This document shows positions 28,240 to 36,850 of a stretch of DNA of 64,000 nt, piece by piece. This stretch comes from Komagataeibacter xylinus (lineage in GTDB: Bacteria; Pseudomonadota; Alphaproteobacteria; Acetobacterales; Acetobacteraceae). Under the pieces are notes generated by a model. The model was given only the letters and a program-made list of their open reading frames with translations, was not told where the DNA came from and did no database searches. The stretch lies in assembly GCF_009834365.1 (NCBI RefSeq), contig NZ_CP041348.1, positions 3,013,001-3,077,000 of the forward strand, written 5' to 3'. Numbering within the stretch: the stretch's first letter is position 1; each line of letters opens with the position of its first letter. A program made the position numbers and the translations under genes.

Positions 28240-28719
28240 ATGAGCCGCCAGCTTATTGTTTTTTCAAGGCAGTGGCGCCTGTGCGCCGCCGCCATTGTGG
28301 CCAGTACGATAGCATGGGGGCAACCCGGCCACGCACGCGAGCCACAGGTGCCTGCCCCCGATCCGCTACAGGGTGCCTGCACGACGTTGCAGGCCACACC
28401 CATGTTGCAGGTGTCGCTGCTGTTTGGCCTCAACCGCCCTGATGGCGGTCATGTAAGCCAGCGTGAATGGGCCCATTTTGTGCGTGATATCGTCACCCCG
28501 CGCTTTCCCGCCGGTTTTTCGGTCCTGCATATGACGGGGCAATGGCGGGATGAACACAGCGGGCATATCGTGCGCGAACCCTCGCGCATCATATGGGTGG
28601 CAACTTCTCTTACCCCCGACCTCAGGCCACGGCTTGAGGCGATACGTCAGGCCTATCGCCAGCGCTTCAGGCAGGATTCCGTGGGGCTGGTCATCACGCC
28701 GGGCTGCGCTGCGTTCTAA
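28240..28719 (+). CDS. exported DUF3574 protein
   Basis: 159 residues with a signal peptide (about 1-32, ending GHARE) and a DUF3574 domain: MLQVSLLFGLNRPDGGHVSQREWAHFVRDIVTPRFPAGFSVL followed by GQWRDEHSGHIVREPSRIIW and a C-terminal QRFRQDSVGLV element (shown here in parts). The domain is small, found in periplasmic proteins, and its activity is unknown. The stop codon overlaps the end of the small minus-strand gene, so the two converge. Confidence 0.85.
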   Translation: MSRQLIVFSRQWRLCAAAIVASTIAWGQPGHAREPQVPAPDPLQGACTTLQATPMLQVSLLFGLNRPDGGHVSQREWAHFVRDIVTPRFPAGFSVLHMTGQWRDEHSGHIVREPSRIIWVATSLTPDLRPRLEAIRQAYRQRFRQDSVGLVITPGCAAF

Positions 28720-28892
28720 GCAGCGGGTATATCGGCACAGCCCGGCCCCATCAGGGCCTGTGATAGGGGCGGGATTACGGGCTGGACGGAAGCATCATGT
28801 GTTTCCGCCCTGATCTGGTCATCAAGGATGGACAGTATTTCCGCATCCGGAATGCGTTTAATCTTTTCCCAGAGCTGAAATTCTGCGATCAA
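28716..28892 (-). CDS. small hypothetical protein
   Basis: About 58 residues if it starts at TTG 28892, for which AGGAG stands about 8 bases upstream; the GTG at 28901 is too close to that site. The protein is soluble and acidic, with a helix-like ILSILDDQIRAE segment. Not recognised. It overlaps the stop of the DUF3574 gene by four bases. It may be non-coding. Confidence 0.4.
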   Translation of the reverse strand: MIAEFQLWEKIKRIPDAEILSILDDQIRAETHDASVQPVIPPLSQALMGPGCADIPAA

Positions 28893-29067
28893 GCAATGCA
28901 CTCCTGATATTTACTTCATAACATGATGAAATAAACATGTTACTTTCAATAATATATATTTCATGAATGCATTGTGGTGTAAAAACTACCAATAGACGAA
29001 AGTTTCCGCGTGCTTTCATTCAGGCAGCATGACCTGAAGGCACCGCCCAGACAATTTTCAGCCTGTT

Positions 29068-29793
29068 TCAGGGAAAACGCGTAATGCCGCAGGTATGATC
29101 CTGTAATTCCTCCCCGCTTGCCGGGTCAGCACGGGCCGGATCGGCGCGGTCATCAAGTAAAACAAAATCCACCCGTCCGTCGGGCCGTGTCATGGCGCTT
29201 ATCACCAGCGTATGGCGTCCCATCTCGTGTGCAGGGTCCACCATGTCACGCATCAGCAGCCTGAAGGGGCGGATGCCCGCGAGCCTGCCCCCTACCAGTC
29301 GCGCCCGATAGGCATGGCCCGCAAGCGGTAGCGGCGTCCATGCCGGGCCCAGATGGGGCCGCGCCCAGTGCAGCGCCACTTTTACATCGGGACGGATGCA
29401 GTCAACATGAATGTGAAGCTGGTTCTGGCTGCGACCATAGGCCGAGTTGATGGCCAGCGACAGATCATCGGGCGGCAGGGCGCGGCCAAGGCGCCCGCTG
29501 ACCCGATCGGTCTGCTGCCAGGCATAGGCAAAGTAATCAGGCGCATCAGCGCGCGTAATGAACGGGTCTTCCATCCCGGTCAGGCGCCGGGTGGGAATGA
29601 GCAGGTACTGGCTGGCCCCCACACGGTCCTTCAGCACCACGTAGCGGTCATTCACCGCCACGCAGGGCCTGACGGAGTGGTCCGGGCCATGCGGGCGACA
29701 CTGTTCATGCACGATATGCCATAGTGCATCCGGACCGGCCCAGGCGTGCTGTGTCCATGCCAGCAACATGACCGGTAATATAAATCGTTTCAT
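29068..29793 (-). CDS. cdh: CDP-diacylglycerol pyrophosphatase Cdh
   Basis: Splits CDP-diacylglycerol into phosphatidate and CMP. 241 residues from ATG 29793, with a Sec signal sequence (KRFILPVMLLAWTQHAWA) and the HIT-like active-site motif SQNQLHIHVDCI at about residues 125-136; a DRYVVLKDR strand and a LIPTRRLTGMEDPF segment before it are also as in the family. Periplasmic or membrane-attached. It is divergent from an exported phosphoesterase, with a PHO-box-like motif between them, which suggests a shared role in getting phosphate from lipids. Confidence 0.9.
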   Translation of the reverse strand: MKRFILPVMLLAWTQHAWAGPDALWHIVHEQCRPHGPDHSVRPCVAVNDRYVVLKDRVGASQYLLIPTRRLTGMEDPFITRADAPDYFAYAWQQTDRVSGRLGRALPPDDLSLAINSAYGRSQNQLHIHVDCIRPDVKVALHWARPHLGPAWTPLPLAGHAYRARLVGGRLAGIRPFRLLMRDMVDPAHEMGRHTLVISAMTRPDGRVDFVLLDDRADPARADPASGEELQDHTCGITRFP

Positions 29794-29910
29794 GCCCTGC
29801 CCCGGATACGGCACCAGGGCAGCATGCTACCAGCCTGATAAAAAAACATGACCTGCCCCCGATAGGATGACCGCACCAGTATAATCAGGAAATCCGATCC
29901 CCGCCGCTGT

Positions 29911-29928
29911 ATGAATTTTTCATGAAAG
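29911..29928. promoter_or_regulatory. PHO-box-like motif between cdh and the phosphoesterase gene
   Basis: ATGAATTTTTCATGAAAG: two ATGAA half-sites with 11-base spacing, 75 bases before the phosphoesterase start. It agrees at about 15 of 18 positions with the motifs in front of phoD and the class A phosphatase gene (joint pattern RTGAMA-N5-RTGAMA). PhoB-type regulators bind such 11-base-spaced direct repeats, so this is a candidate PhoB site; it could serve both divergent genes. Confidence 0.5.
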
Positions 29929-30003
29929 GCAGGCCCCTGCATTTCCTTCTCCTGCCGGTCTTTCATATATACTGGCTTTTACGCTGACAGCATTCGAGAT
30001 CTC

Positions 30004-31548
30004 ATGGCCCATCTGACCCGCACCCTGCTCCGCTCCACCACGTTTACAGCCCTGCTGGTGGGCATGATGGGAGCGTGGAGCAGTCAGGCCGCATCTGCGG
30101 GCATGGAACAGATCGAAACGGTCGTGGTCATTTTTGCCGAGAACCGGTCCTTCGATAATCTCTATAACGGTTTTCCCGGTGCGGATACATCTGGCGACAG
30201 GGCCGCGCAACTGCTGCCCCAGCGCGACCGTGATGGCAGCGTGCTGCGCGAACTGCCGCCCGTATGGGGTGGCCTGACCGCACGCGGCGCAGCCGACCCC
30301 ATCACCCAGGCCATGAGCGCGCACCTGCCCAACCAGCCCTTTCGCATTGACGACCCGCAGGGCTTCAACCGCCCGCTGAGCACGCTCACGCAGGATCTGT
30401 GGCACCGCTTCTACCAGAACCAGATGCAGATCAATGGCGGCCGCAACGACATGTTCGTAGCCTGGGCGGATTCCGGTGCGCTGCCCATGAGCAACTGGGA
30501 TGGATCGCACATGGAGATGTGGCAGGTCGCCCGGCGATACACGCTGGCCGACCATTTCTTCATGGGAGCGTTTGGTGGTTCGTTCCTTAACCACCAGTGG
30601 CTGGCCTGTGCATGCGCGCCCTTTTACCCGCAGGCCGATACCAGCCCGGCACAGCCAGTTATTTCAGCCGTATCACCCTCGGGCACGGCCCTGCTCGTGG
30701 CGGCGGACTCACCGCGTTCAGCGCTGAAGGGCATTCCCAAATTCGTGCGTGATGGCAATCTCACGCCCGATTTTTACGCCGTCAATACCATGCAGCCACC
30801 CTACCAGCCCAGCGCCAATCCGGGCGCTCCCGGCCAAGACCCGCGTTACGCCGACCCCGCACGCGCCACCACCCTACCCGCGCAGACCACGCCCACAATC
30901 GGTGACCGGCTGAGCGAACGCGCCATAACATGGGCGTGGTATGCAGGGGCGTGGGGCGATGTGCTTGACCATGGCAATCATTACCCTGCCCCGGCCTTCC
31001 AGTACCATCACCAGCCCTATAATTACTATGCAGCCTACGCCCCCGGCACGCCCGCGCGCGCCGAACACCTGCGCGATGGCGGTCTGGCGGGGACACGTTT
31101 CATTGAGGCTATTGACCACGGTCAGTTGCCACAGGTCAGTTTTTACAAACCGCAGGGCAACCTGAATGAACATTCGGGCTATGCCGATATCCAGTCAGGC
31201 GATCATCATATTGCCGACCTTGTGGCCCATCTGGAAAAAAGCCCCCAGTGGCCGCACATGCTCGTTATTGTCACCTACGATGAAAATGGCGGCCTGTGGG
31301 ACCATGTGGCCCCGCCCAGGGGCGACCGGTGGGGGCCGGGTTCACGCATTCCGGCCATCATCATCTCGCCATACGCCCGGCGAGGGCATGTCGACCATAC
31401 GGTGCAGGATACGACGTCGATCCTGCTGTTCCTGACCGAACGTTTCGGCCTGCGCCCGCTTGATGGCGTTACCACCCGTGCACGCGCCATACAGGCAGCT
31501 ACCGGCCAGCCTCTTGGTGACCTGACCGGCGCGCTCGACCTGAAGTAA
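30004..31548 (+). CDS. exported acid phosphatase / phospholipase C family phosphoesterase
   Basis: 514 residues with a Sec signal peptide (about 1-32) and the alkaline-phosphatase-like fold of the phosphoesterase family that includes phospholipase C and AcpA. The metal/nucleophile motif is FAENRSFDNLYNGFPG (about 45-60); the later metal-binding parts are HSGYADIQSGDHHIADLV and VTYDENGGLWDHVAPP, then GPGSRIPAIIISPYARRGHVD. In this family the ENRSFD region provides the nucleophile side. It may hydrolyse phospholipids or phosphate monoesters in the periplasm; sequence alone cannot decide which. A PHO-box-like site lies upstream, and a copy of the dispersed repeat follows. Confidence 0.88.
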   Translation: MAHLTRTLLRSTTFTALLVGMMGAWSSQAASAGMEQIETVVVIFAENRSFDNLYNGFPGADTSGDRAAQLLPQRDRDGSVLRELPPVWGGLTARGAADPITQAMSAHLPNQPFRIDDPQGFNRPLSTLTQDLWHRFYQNQMQINGGRNDMFVAWADSGALPMSNWDGSHMEMWQVARRYTLADHFFMGAFGGSFLNHQWLACACAPFYPQADTSPAQPVISAVSPSGTALLVAADSPRSALKGIPKFVRDGNLTPDFYAVNTMQPPYQPSANPGAPGQDPRYADPARATTLPAQTTPTIGDRLSERAITWAWYAGAWGDVLDHGNHYPAPAFQYHHQPYNYYAAYAPGTPARAEHLRDGGLAGTRFIEAIDHGQLPQVSFYKPQGNLNEHSGYADIQSGDHHIADLVAHLEKSPQWPHMLVIVTYDENGGLWDHVAPPRGDRWGPGSRIPAIIISPYARRGHVDHTVQDTTSILLFLTERFGLRPLDGVTTRARAIQAATGQPLGDLTGALDLK

Positions 31549-31550
31549 TA

Positions 31551-31601
31551 AACGTTCCGGGTGCAGTTTTTTCAAAAAGGCTGCACCCAAAAACGTTCTC
31601 T
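31551..31601 (+). repeat. dispersed palindromic repeat, copy E (most perfect)
   Basis: AACGTTCCGGGTGCAG, centre TTTTTTCAAAAAGG, then CTGCACCCAAAAACGTT: arms GGGTGCAG/CTGCACCC pair perfectly and are flanked by AACGTT on both sides. It lies exactly between the stops of two converging genes and can fold on either strand, so it could terminate both. Confidence 0.85.
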
Positions 31602-32901
31602 AATGGTGCAATGCCGGACTGAAGTAACCATCCGTCAGGGTATGGAGGAAGACCACGATAGCGTCGATCTCGTCATCCGACAGGGCAGCCTGCCCATCGG
31701 GTCGGGGGCCGAAAGGTGGGTCCATATTGATGTTGGCGTGGTAACGGACAGGTAGATCATTATAGATCTGCACCCTGCCACCCGGGCCGGTCGGATACCA
31801 CAGCGCGGGGCGCACATCGCGCAGTGCATAAAACGCCACAGCCTGCCGGAGCGTATGGATCACTCCGTTATGGAAGAATACATGCCGCAGCGCCACGTTA
31901 CGCAGCGAGGGCGTGCGGAACAGCCCGCAATAGTCGCCACGCCCCATAAAATCGGTGCGATCGGGACCACATAATCCCATATCGTAGTAGGCCGGGTTGC
32001 GGTTCAGCCCGATCGCTTCATTGCGCGGCACGCCAAGGGCCACCAGCCCGTAATCACTGAATTGCGGCGGCGTGCCATCATGCCCCGGCGCACTGACATG
32101 GCATGAGGCACAATTACCCTTGTCCGCCCGTTCAAACAGCGCCAGGCCCTGCGCCTCACGCGCTGAAAGATGTGCCCTGCCCGCCAGCACCGCATCGTAT
32201 TTGCTGCTATAGGGATAGAACAGCCGGGCATCCTGCTGGTAAGTGGCCAGAGCCTCGGCAATCAGGGTGAAGCGGGCGAGCGCATCATCTGGCAAGGACT
32301 GGAGCAGGGCGTGCAGGCGCGCGCCGTAGCCTGCGGCATTGGCGCGGCGCACCACGGCTTGAGGACTGGCATTGGCCATTTCGTAAGGGGAAAGCAGCGG
32401 TATGCTGGCCTGGCCCTGCGCGGTATCGGCCCGGCCATCCCATGTCAGGCCGCCGGTGGGGCCGTTATCGATGCTTTCATCGGCTTCATCTTCCGAATCA
32501 TGAAAATGTTCGCTGAACTGCGGCACGGCCTGCAGATACATAAGCGACGGCACCGCGCGGTGTCCCCCTGGCTGCACCGACAGGTCATTGCCCTGCGCAA
32601 AGGCCGCATTGTCCTGATGGCACGATGAACAGGACATATGCCCAGAAGCCGACAGACGGGGGTCATGAAACAGGTCGCCCCCCAACTGCCCCATCGCCTG
32701 CGCCCGGGCGCGGGCCTGCGGGCGCGACAGGGCCGGGCTGCCTGCATCTACCCCCTGCCCCCATGCGGCCCCGCCCAGCATGAAAGCCACCGCCACGGCC
32801 AGCCCATGCAGATTTGCACGGCACGATGCGCGGCAGGCGAGGTTGAAACCATGCGGCCTTGTTGAAAAAACGCGGCACCAGAAAACTTTTATCTTTTTCA
32901 A
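31600..32901 (-). CDS. dihaem cytochrome c peroxidase (MauG/CcpA family)
   Basis: 433 residues with two haem sites, CSSCH (Cys91, Cys94, His95) and CASCH in the second half, plus GLTWDGRADTAQ and the FRTPSLRNVALRHVFFHNGVI segment typical of the family. It would reduce peroxide in the periplasm with electrons from small cytochromes, or act as a MauG-like oxidase. The N-terminus is odd: the first possible start (TTG 32901) and about 16 codons lie inside a copy of the dispersed repeat, and a signal-like stretch (LHGLAVAVAFMLGGAAWGQG) comes only at 31-50. No other start in frame before the signal is evident. Confidence 0.88.
   Translation of the reverse strand: MKKIKVFWCRVFSTRPHGFNLACRASCRANLHGLAVAVAFMLGGAAWGQGVDAGSPALSRPQARARAQAMGQLGGDLFHDPRLSASGHMSCSSCHQDNAAFAQGNDLSVQPGGHRAVPSLMYLQAVPQFSEHFHDSEDEADESIDNGPTGGLTWDGRADTAQGQASIPLLSPYEMANASPQAVVRRANAAGYGARLHALLQSLPDDALARFTLIAEALATYQQDARLFYPYSSKYDAVLAGRAHLSAREAQGLALFERADKGNCASCHVSAPGHDGTPPQFSDYGLVALGVPRNEAIGLNRNPAYYDMGLCGPDRTDFMGRGDYCGLFRTPSLRNVALRHVFFHNGVIHTLRQAVAFYALRDVRPALWYPTGPGGRVQIYNDLPVRYHANINMDPPFGPRPDGQAALSDDEIDAIVVFLHTLTDGYFSPALHH
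32852..32896 (+). repeat. dispersed palindromic repeat, copy F, inside a gene start
   Basis: GCGGCCTTGTTGAAAAAACGCGGCACCAGAAAACTTTTA shows the family tail (GCACCAGAAAACTTTT) and a damaged stem. On the minus strand it codes for the first residues of the dihaem peroxidase as read from TTG 32901, or else forms its leader. Confidence 0.65.
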
Positions 32902-33055
32902 TACCCTGCTTTTGCCCGGTTTTTAATTGATCTTTCTTTTCTCACCCCCGCGTGGGCGGATCAAGCCGGGTTGCGCGTAGCATGGCGTGGCTTTTGCCAA
33001 TCCGGGTTCAATCGGGTTACGTGTGGCTACAGGCGCCCCCAGCACGAAGGACCGG

Positions 33056-34003
33056 ATGACCGTGAACCCACGCAAGATCATCATCGATACCGATCCGGGG
33101 CAGGACGATGCGCTTGCCATCATGCTCGCCCTTGCCGCCCCTGAGCTTGATGTGCTGGGCGTGGTCAGCGTGGCGGGCAACGTGTCGGTGCAGCACACAA
33201 CCACCAATGCCTGCAAGGTGCTGGAACTGGCCGGGCGCACCGACATTGCAGTGCATGCGGGCTGTGCTGGCCCCCTGCGCCGCACGCCCATCACCGCCGC
33301 ACACGTGCATGGCCAGACCGGCATGGATGGGCCCGTCCTGCCCGCCCCCATCATGCAACCTCGCGCGCAGCATGGCGTAGATTTCCTTATTGATACGATC
33401 AGGGCGCATCCGCCGGGCAGCATAACGGTGGTGACACTGGGGCCGATGACCAACCTGGCAATGGCGCTGGTCAAGGCGCCCGATATCGCGCAGCTTCTTG
33501 CAGGCATTGTCTCCATGGGCGGCGCATGGGTACAAGGTGGCAATATCACGCCCAGCGCCGAGTTCAACGTCTACGCCGACCCCGATGCCGCCGATATCGT
33601 GCTGCGCCATGCCATAACGCATACGCTTGTGCCACTGGATGTAACCCATCGCTTTCTGGTCACGCCGCAACGGATGGCGCAGCTTAATACGCTCAAGGGG
33701 CGCTGCGCCCGCGCTGCAGCGGCCATGCTGGGCTTTTCGGAGCGGTTTGACCTGGACAAATATGGGTGGGACGGCGCCCCCCTGCACGACCCCTGCACCA
33801 TTGGCTGGCTGCTCGCCCCCCACCTGTTTGCAGGGCGGGAAGTAAACGTATCGGTTGAGGTGGACAGTCCACTCATGCAGGGTGCCACCGCCGTTGACTG
33901 GTGGCATGTGACTGACCGGCCCCGTAACGCGCTTTTCCTGAACGATGTGGATAGCGACGGGCTATGGGCACTGCTGCTGGCGCATCTGGACCGCCTGCCC
34001 TGA
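33056..34003 (+). CDS. inosine-uridine preferring nucleoside hydrolase
   Basis: Splits ribonucleosides into base and ribose. 315 residues with the Ca2+-binding motif IIIDTDPGQDDALAIMLAL close to the N-terminus (about 7-25), the VVTLGPMTNLAMAL segment and the MGGAW..GN.TP.AEFN part (residues 144-164) typical of the family, plus a C-terminal HDP/VTDRPRN-type end. The start ATG 33056 has AAGGA at good distance; the open frame upstream to 32987 is not used. No signal peptide: cytoplasmic nucleoside salvage. Single gene followed by a dispersed repeat copy. Confidence 0.93.
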   Translation: MTVNPRKIIIDTDPGQDDALAIMLALAAPELDVLGVVSVAGNVSVQHTTTNACKVLELAGRTDIAVHAGCAGPLRRTPITAAHVHGQTGMDGPVLPAPIMQPRAQHGVDFLIDTIRAHPPGSITVVTLGPMTNLAMALVKAPDIAQLLAGIVSMGGAWVQGGNITPSAEFNVYADPDAADIVLRHAITHTLVPLDVTHRFLVTPQRMAQLNTLKGRCARAAAAMLGFSERFDLDKYGWDGAPLHDPCTIGWLLAPHLFAGREVNVSVEVDSPLMQGATAVDWWHVTDRPRNALFLNDVDSDGLWALLLAHLDRLP

Positions 34004-34030
34004 AGCGGATTGGGCGCGCCCTGCTTCAGA

Positions 34031-34090
34031 AAGCGGCATTTCTCAAGGCTTTTTGAAAAAAAGCTTCACCAAAAACTTTTATAATTTCAG
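34031..34090 (+). repeat. dispersed palindromic repeat, copy G
   Basis: AAGGCTTTTTGAAAAAAAGC followed by TTCACCAAAAACTTTTATAA and TTTCAG. The tail is almost the same as in copy B (6458-6484). It lies about 30 bases behind the nucleoside hydrolase stop. Confidence 0.8.
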
Positions 34091-34183
34091 GTCTATCATC
34101 TCGCGCGCCGTTTATTGCATTACGTAAAACAACCATCGCGATCCTGCCGCAATCCGGGGCTTTTCTGCCAGCAGGAGGACGCC

Positions 34184-34423
34184 ATGAAAAAGATGATTCT
34201 GGCTGCTTTTACCGCCCTGCTCTTACTCGGTGCCCATGGTGGGGCACAGGCCCAGCCCTGGGGATGGCATGACGAGCCACGCTGGCATGCGCCCCATGGC
34301 TATGGGCCGCGCCGCCCCTACTGGCGCGAGAGTAGCTGGCGTTACGACCGCCCGCCGCCACGCCGGTGGGCATGGCGGGCACCACCGCCGCCCCCACCCT
34401 ATCCCTATCCCTATCCTTACTGA
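34184..34423 (+). CDS. small secreted Trp/Pro/Arg-rich protein
   Basis: 79 residues. A good signal peptide (KKMILAAFTALLLLGAHGGAQAQ, cleavage about 23) leads to a mature part of only 55 residues made of Trp, His, Arg, Pro and Tyr, ending in a run of prolines and PYPYPYPY. Such short exported proteins are common in acetic acid bacteria and their role is unknown; the composition suggests binding to a surface or wall polymer. AGGAGG stands before ATG 34184, and a strong terminator follows the stop directly. Confidence 0.75.
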   Translation: MKKMILAAFTALLLLGAHGGAQAQPWGWHDEPRWHAPHGYGPRRPYWRESSWRYDRPPPRRWAWRAPPPPPPYPYPYPY

Positions 34424-34429
34424 TGATGG

Positions 34430-34456
34430 AACCCGGCCTTGCGCCGGGTTTTTTTA
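34430..34456 (+). terminator. rho-independent terminator
   Basis: ACCCGGC pairs with GCCGGGT around a 5-base loop, followed by seven T, seven bases after the stop of the small secreted protein gene. Confidence 0.9.
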
Positions 34457-34614
34457 TTTTACGCGATACCTGCAAAAATGATGGGGCAGCTTATTAACGA
34501 TCGGGCTTGTGCGTGCCCATAATTCCACGTAGTAAATTGAACGTATGTTCGATAATTCACTTTATTAAATCGTATTTTTAGTGCCCGGCGATCAGAAACG
34601 GATAACCCGCCATC

Positions 34615-35400
34615 ATGCCCCTGCTTGAATCCATCAACCTGCTTTATGTTCTCTCCGGTCTTGGCGTTGGCTTTCTTGTGGGCATGACCGGGGTGGGGGG
34701 CGGCTCGCTCATGACGCCGCTACTGATCCTGCTGTTCAAGGTGCATCCGCAATCCGCCGTGGGCACCGACCTGCTCTATGCCGCCCTGACCAAAACGGTG
34801 GGCACGCTGGTGCACGGGCGCAAACAGTCCGTGGAGTGGCCTGTGGTGGGCCGCCTGGCGCTGGGCAGCATACCGGCAACGCTGCTGACCATTGCCGCCC
34901 TGCACTGGGCGGGCAGCCCCTCACCCGCAGTAACGCATGTGATTTCGGTCGCACTGGGCATTGCCCTGCTCATTACCGCGCCGAGCGTGCTGTTCCGGCA
35001 GAAATTGCAGGACCTCTCGCGCCGCAAGGCCGCTGCCATCGCCCCCGCCACGACCGCGCGCCTGACCACGCTGCTCGGCGCGGTGCTCGGCGTCATGGTC
35101 ACGCTGTCCTCCGTGGGGGCTGGCGCAATTGGCATGGCGGCCTTGATCTTTCTCTACCCCGGACTGGAAATCCGCCGCCTTGTGGGCTGCGACATCGCCC
35201 ACGCCGTGCCGCTCACGGCCATTGCGGGCATGGGACACTGGTGGATCGGGGATATCGACATGCCCCTGCTGGCATCGCTGCTCTGCGGGTCTGTTCCGGG
35301 CATCATATTGGGCAGCCTGTGCATCGGGCTTATTCCTGACCGGGCGCAGCGGATCATACTGGCCGCCATCCTTCTGACCGTGGGCCTCAAGGTTATCTGA
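34615..35400 (+). CDS. TauE/SafE-family membrane exporter
   Basis: 261 residues, about eight membrane helices in two similar halves, as usual in the TauE/SafE family. The family's glycine-rich first loop (VGMTGVGGGSLMTPLLIL) and the repeat in the second half (SSVGAGAIGMAALIFLYPGLE) are clear. Members move sulfite, sulfoacetate or other sulfur and organic anions across the inner membrane; the substrate here is unknown. A single gene with an AT-rich upstream region and a shared bidirectional terminator behind. Confidence 0.9.
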   Translation: MPLLESINLLYVLSGLGVGFLVGMTGVGGGSLMTPLLILLFKVHPQSAVGTDLLYAALTKTVGTLVHGRKQSVEWPVVGRLALGSIPATLLTIAALHWAGSPSPAVTHVISVALGIALLITAPSVLFRQKLQDLSRRKAAAIAPATTARLTTLLGAVLGVMVTLSSVGAGAIGMAALIFLYPGLEIRRLVGCDIAHAVPLTAIAGMGHWWIGDIDMPLLASLLCGSVPGIILGSLCIGLIPDRAQRIILAAILLTVGLKVI

Positions 35401-35477
35401 TGCCCGTCCCGATGCCTGCATGGGCAAACAAGGCGTCATGCCGGGTTAAATCCGGTTGTTTCTTCTGCCCAATATGA

Positions 35478-35514
35478 CAAACACCCGCTCCGATAACGGA
35501 GCGGGTGTTTTGTG
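35478..35514. terminator. bidirectional terminator
   Basis: ACACCCGCTCCG and CGGAGCGGGTGT pair perfectly around ATAA, with a T run on the right and an A run on the left, so it works for the exporter gene on the plus strand and for mucR on the minus strand. Confidence 0.9.
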
Positions 35515-35532
35515 TTTACAGAACGAGCTGGC

Positions 35533-36042
35533 TCAGACCAGTGTGTTATCCGCGTTCTTCTTGCTGCGGCGCGCGCGGGTCTTGCGGGCAGGCTTTGCCG
35601 CAGGTGCTTCCTCGACTTCCTCGGCCACGGGTTCAACCACGACTTTTCGGCCCAGCCCGATCTTCTGGGCAAGTGACGAGCGGTGCGCGGCATAGCTCGG
35701 GGCCGTCATCGGGTAGTTGGCGGGCAGGCCCCACTTCTCGCGATACTGCTCTGGCGTCATGCCATAAGCGGTCTGCAGGTGGCGCTTGAGCATTTTCAGC
35801 TTCTTGCCGTCTTCAAGGCAGACGATGTAATCGGGGAAGACCGACTTCTTGATGGGCACTGCAGGCTGCAGCGGCGCGGGTTCAACCGCCTTTTCAGCGC
35901 CAAGCGCCTTGAGCGCAGTATAAACGGTCTCGACAAGGGTGGGGATCTGGTCGACAGCAACCGTATTGTGGTTGGTGTGCGCGGCCACGATTTCGGTGGT
36001 CATGGATACCAGTTCGCTATGCGGGATTTCTTTATTGTCCAA
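35533..36042 (-). CDS. mucR: MucR/Ros-family transcription regulator
   Basis: 169 residues. The first 50 residues (SMTTEIVAAHTNHNTV...IPTLVETVYTAL) form the oligomerisation part of MucR; the DNA-binding zinc finger spans about 78-125 with YIVCLEDGKKLKMLKRHL and YGMTPEQYREKWGLP and the ending YAAHRSSLAQKIGLGR. The finger shows one clear Cys and the two His expected in Ros/MucR members. A C-terminal Ala/Lys-rich tail (RKTRARRSKKN) follows. MucR proteins bind AT-rich promoters and control exopolysaccharide, motility and cell-cycle genes. Start TTG 36042 is chosen: AAGGAAAG stands before it and the open frame above it does not resemble the family. Confidence 0.9.
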   Translation of the reverse strand: MDNKEIPHSELVSMTTEIVAAHTNHNTVAVDQIPTLVETVYTALKALGAEKAVEPAPLQPAVPIKKSVFPDYIVCLEDGKKLKMLKRHLQTAYGMTPEQYREKWGLPANYPMTAPSYAAHRSSLAQKIGLGRKVVVEPVAEEVEEAPAAKPARKTRARRSKKNADNTLV

Positions 36043-36850
36043 TGTCGGTACTTTCCTTGGTGGTCGGGTCATCAGGGGATGATTGACCCTATGAGTAATA
36101 ATCATGCGTGTATTATGCAACCACAATAAAGCATTTTAATCCGTATTTTTTACGCCGCCCCCATTACAGCCCCACCTGCTTTTGCCTTCAGCATAGGTTG
36201 CCTGGGGTGTGCCATGCTGTTCTTGCAGACCATGATTACATCATAATAATCCAATTATTATCCCGCTCCTAACACATATGCAATTATTTTGTTTATAATA
36301 ATTAAATGTGGCACGCCCTGCAAAGGGCACGTTAGTGCTTTTGCATTACCGAATTTTCATTGCATCCATGCCAATAACAGGAACAGAGTATAAACACGCG
36401 ATGTTACGACAAATTTTAGCTATTCCGGTTTATATTATGGTAGAAATACAATATATTCTCATCAGTAATCGCAAACAGACCTGGTTATCCTGTATCTGTG
36501 CAGGCCATGCCGGTAACCAGAGCGGCTACACGCTGTCATCATATTTTTCCAGAATGCTTTTATATATCAGCAGTTTTTTCAGAACTACACCTGAATACAG
36601 TATTCAGGGGTGCGCCATGCCCCCGCACCCGTGCGTGTAATACCACCGCCTCACTTCATGCCCGGGATCACGCTATTGTAATGCACAATAGAATGGGCTG
36701 CCCTGCAGGCATTGCTTATCGGGACCTGACCTTCAATGCCGTTATAACAGCCATTACGTTACTTATGATTCGCCCCTGCCCTCTACAGGCAGGATGGTGA
36801 AATATCCATTCTGTAATGAATTGTCATTTTTGTCGGCTTTAAATTACGAC
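36043..36850. other. 808-base AT-rich gene-free region upstream of mucR
   Basis: The region holds the mucR promoter and a long stretch much richer in A/T than the rest of the window, with homopolymer runs and short dyads (for example AATAATCCAATTATT near 36246). Open frames of up to 110 codons occur but lack ribosome binding sites and have no family features. As MucR and other nucleoid proteins like AT-rich DNA, it may be an auto-regulatory or silencing region; no RNA gene could be recognised. Confidence 0.5.

Noticed and set aside
36308..36800. Two overlapping open frames in the AT-rich region before mucR
   Set aside because: No ribosome binding site, no family features and odd composition; more likely chance frames.
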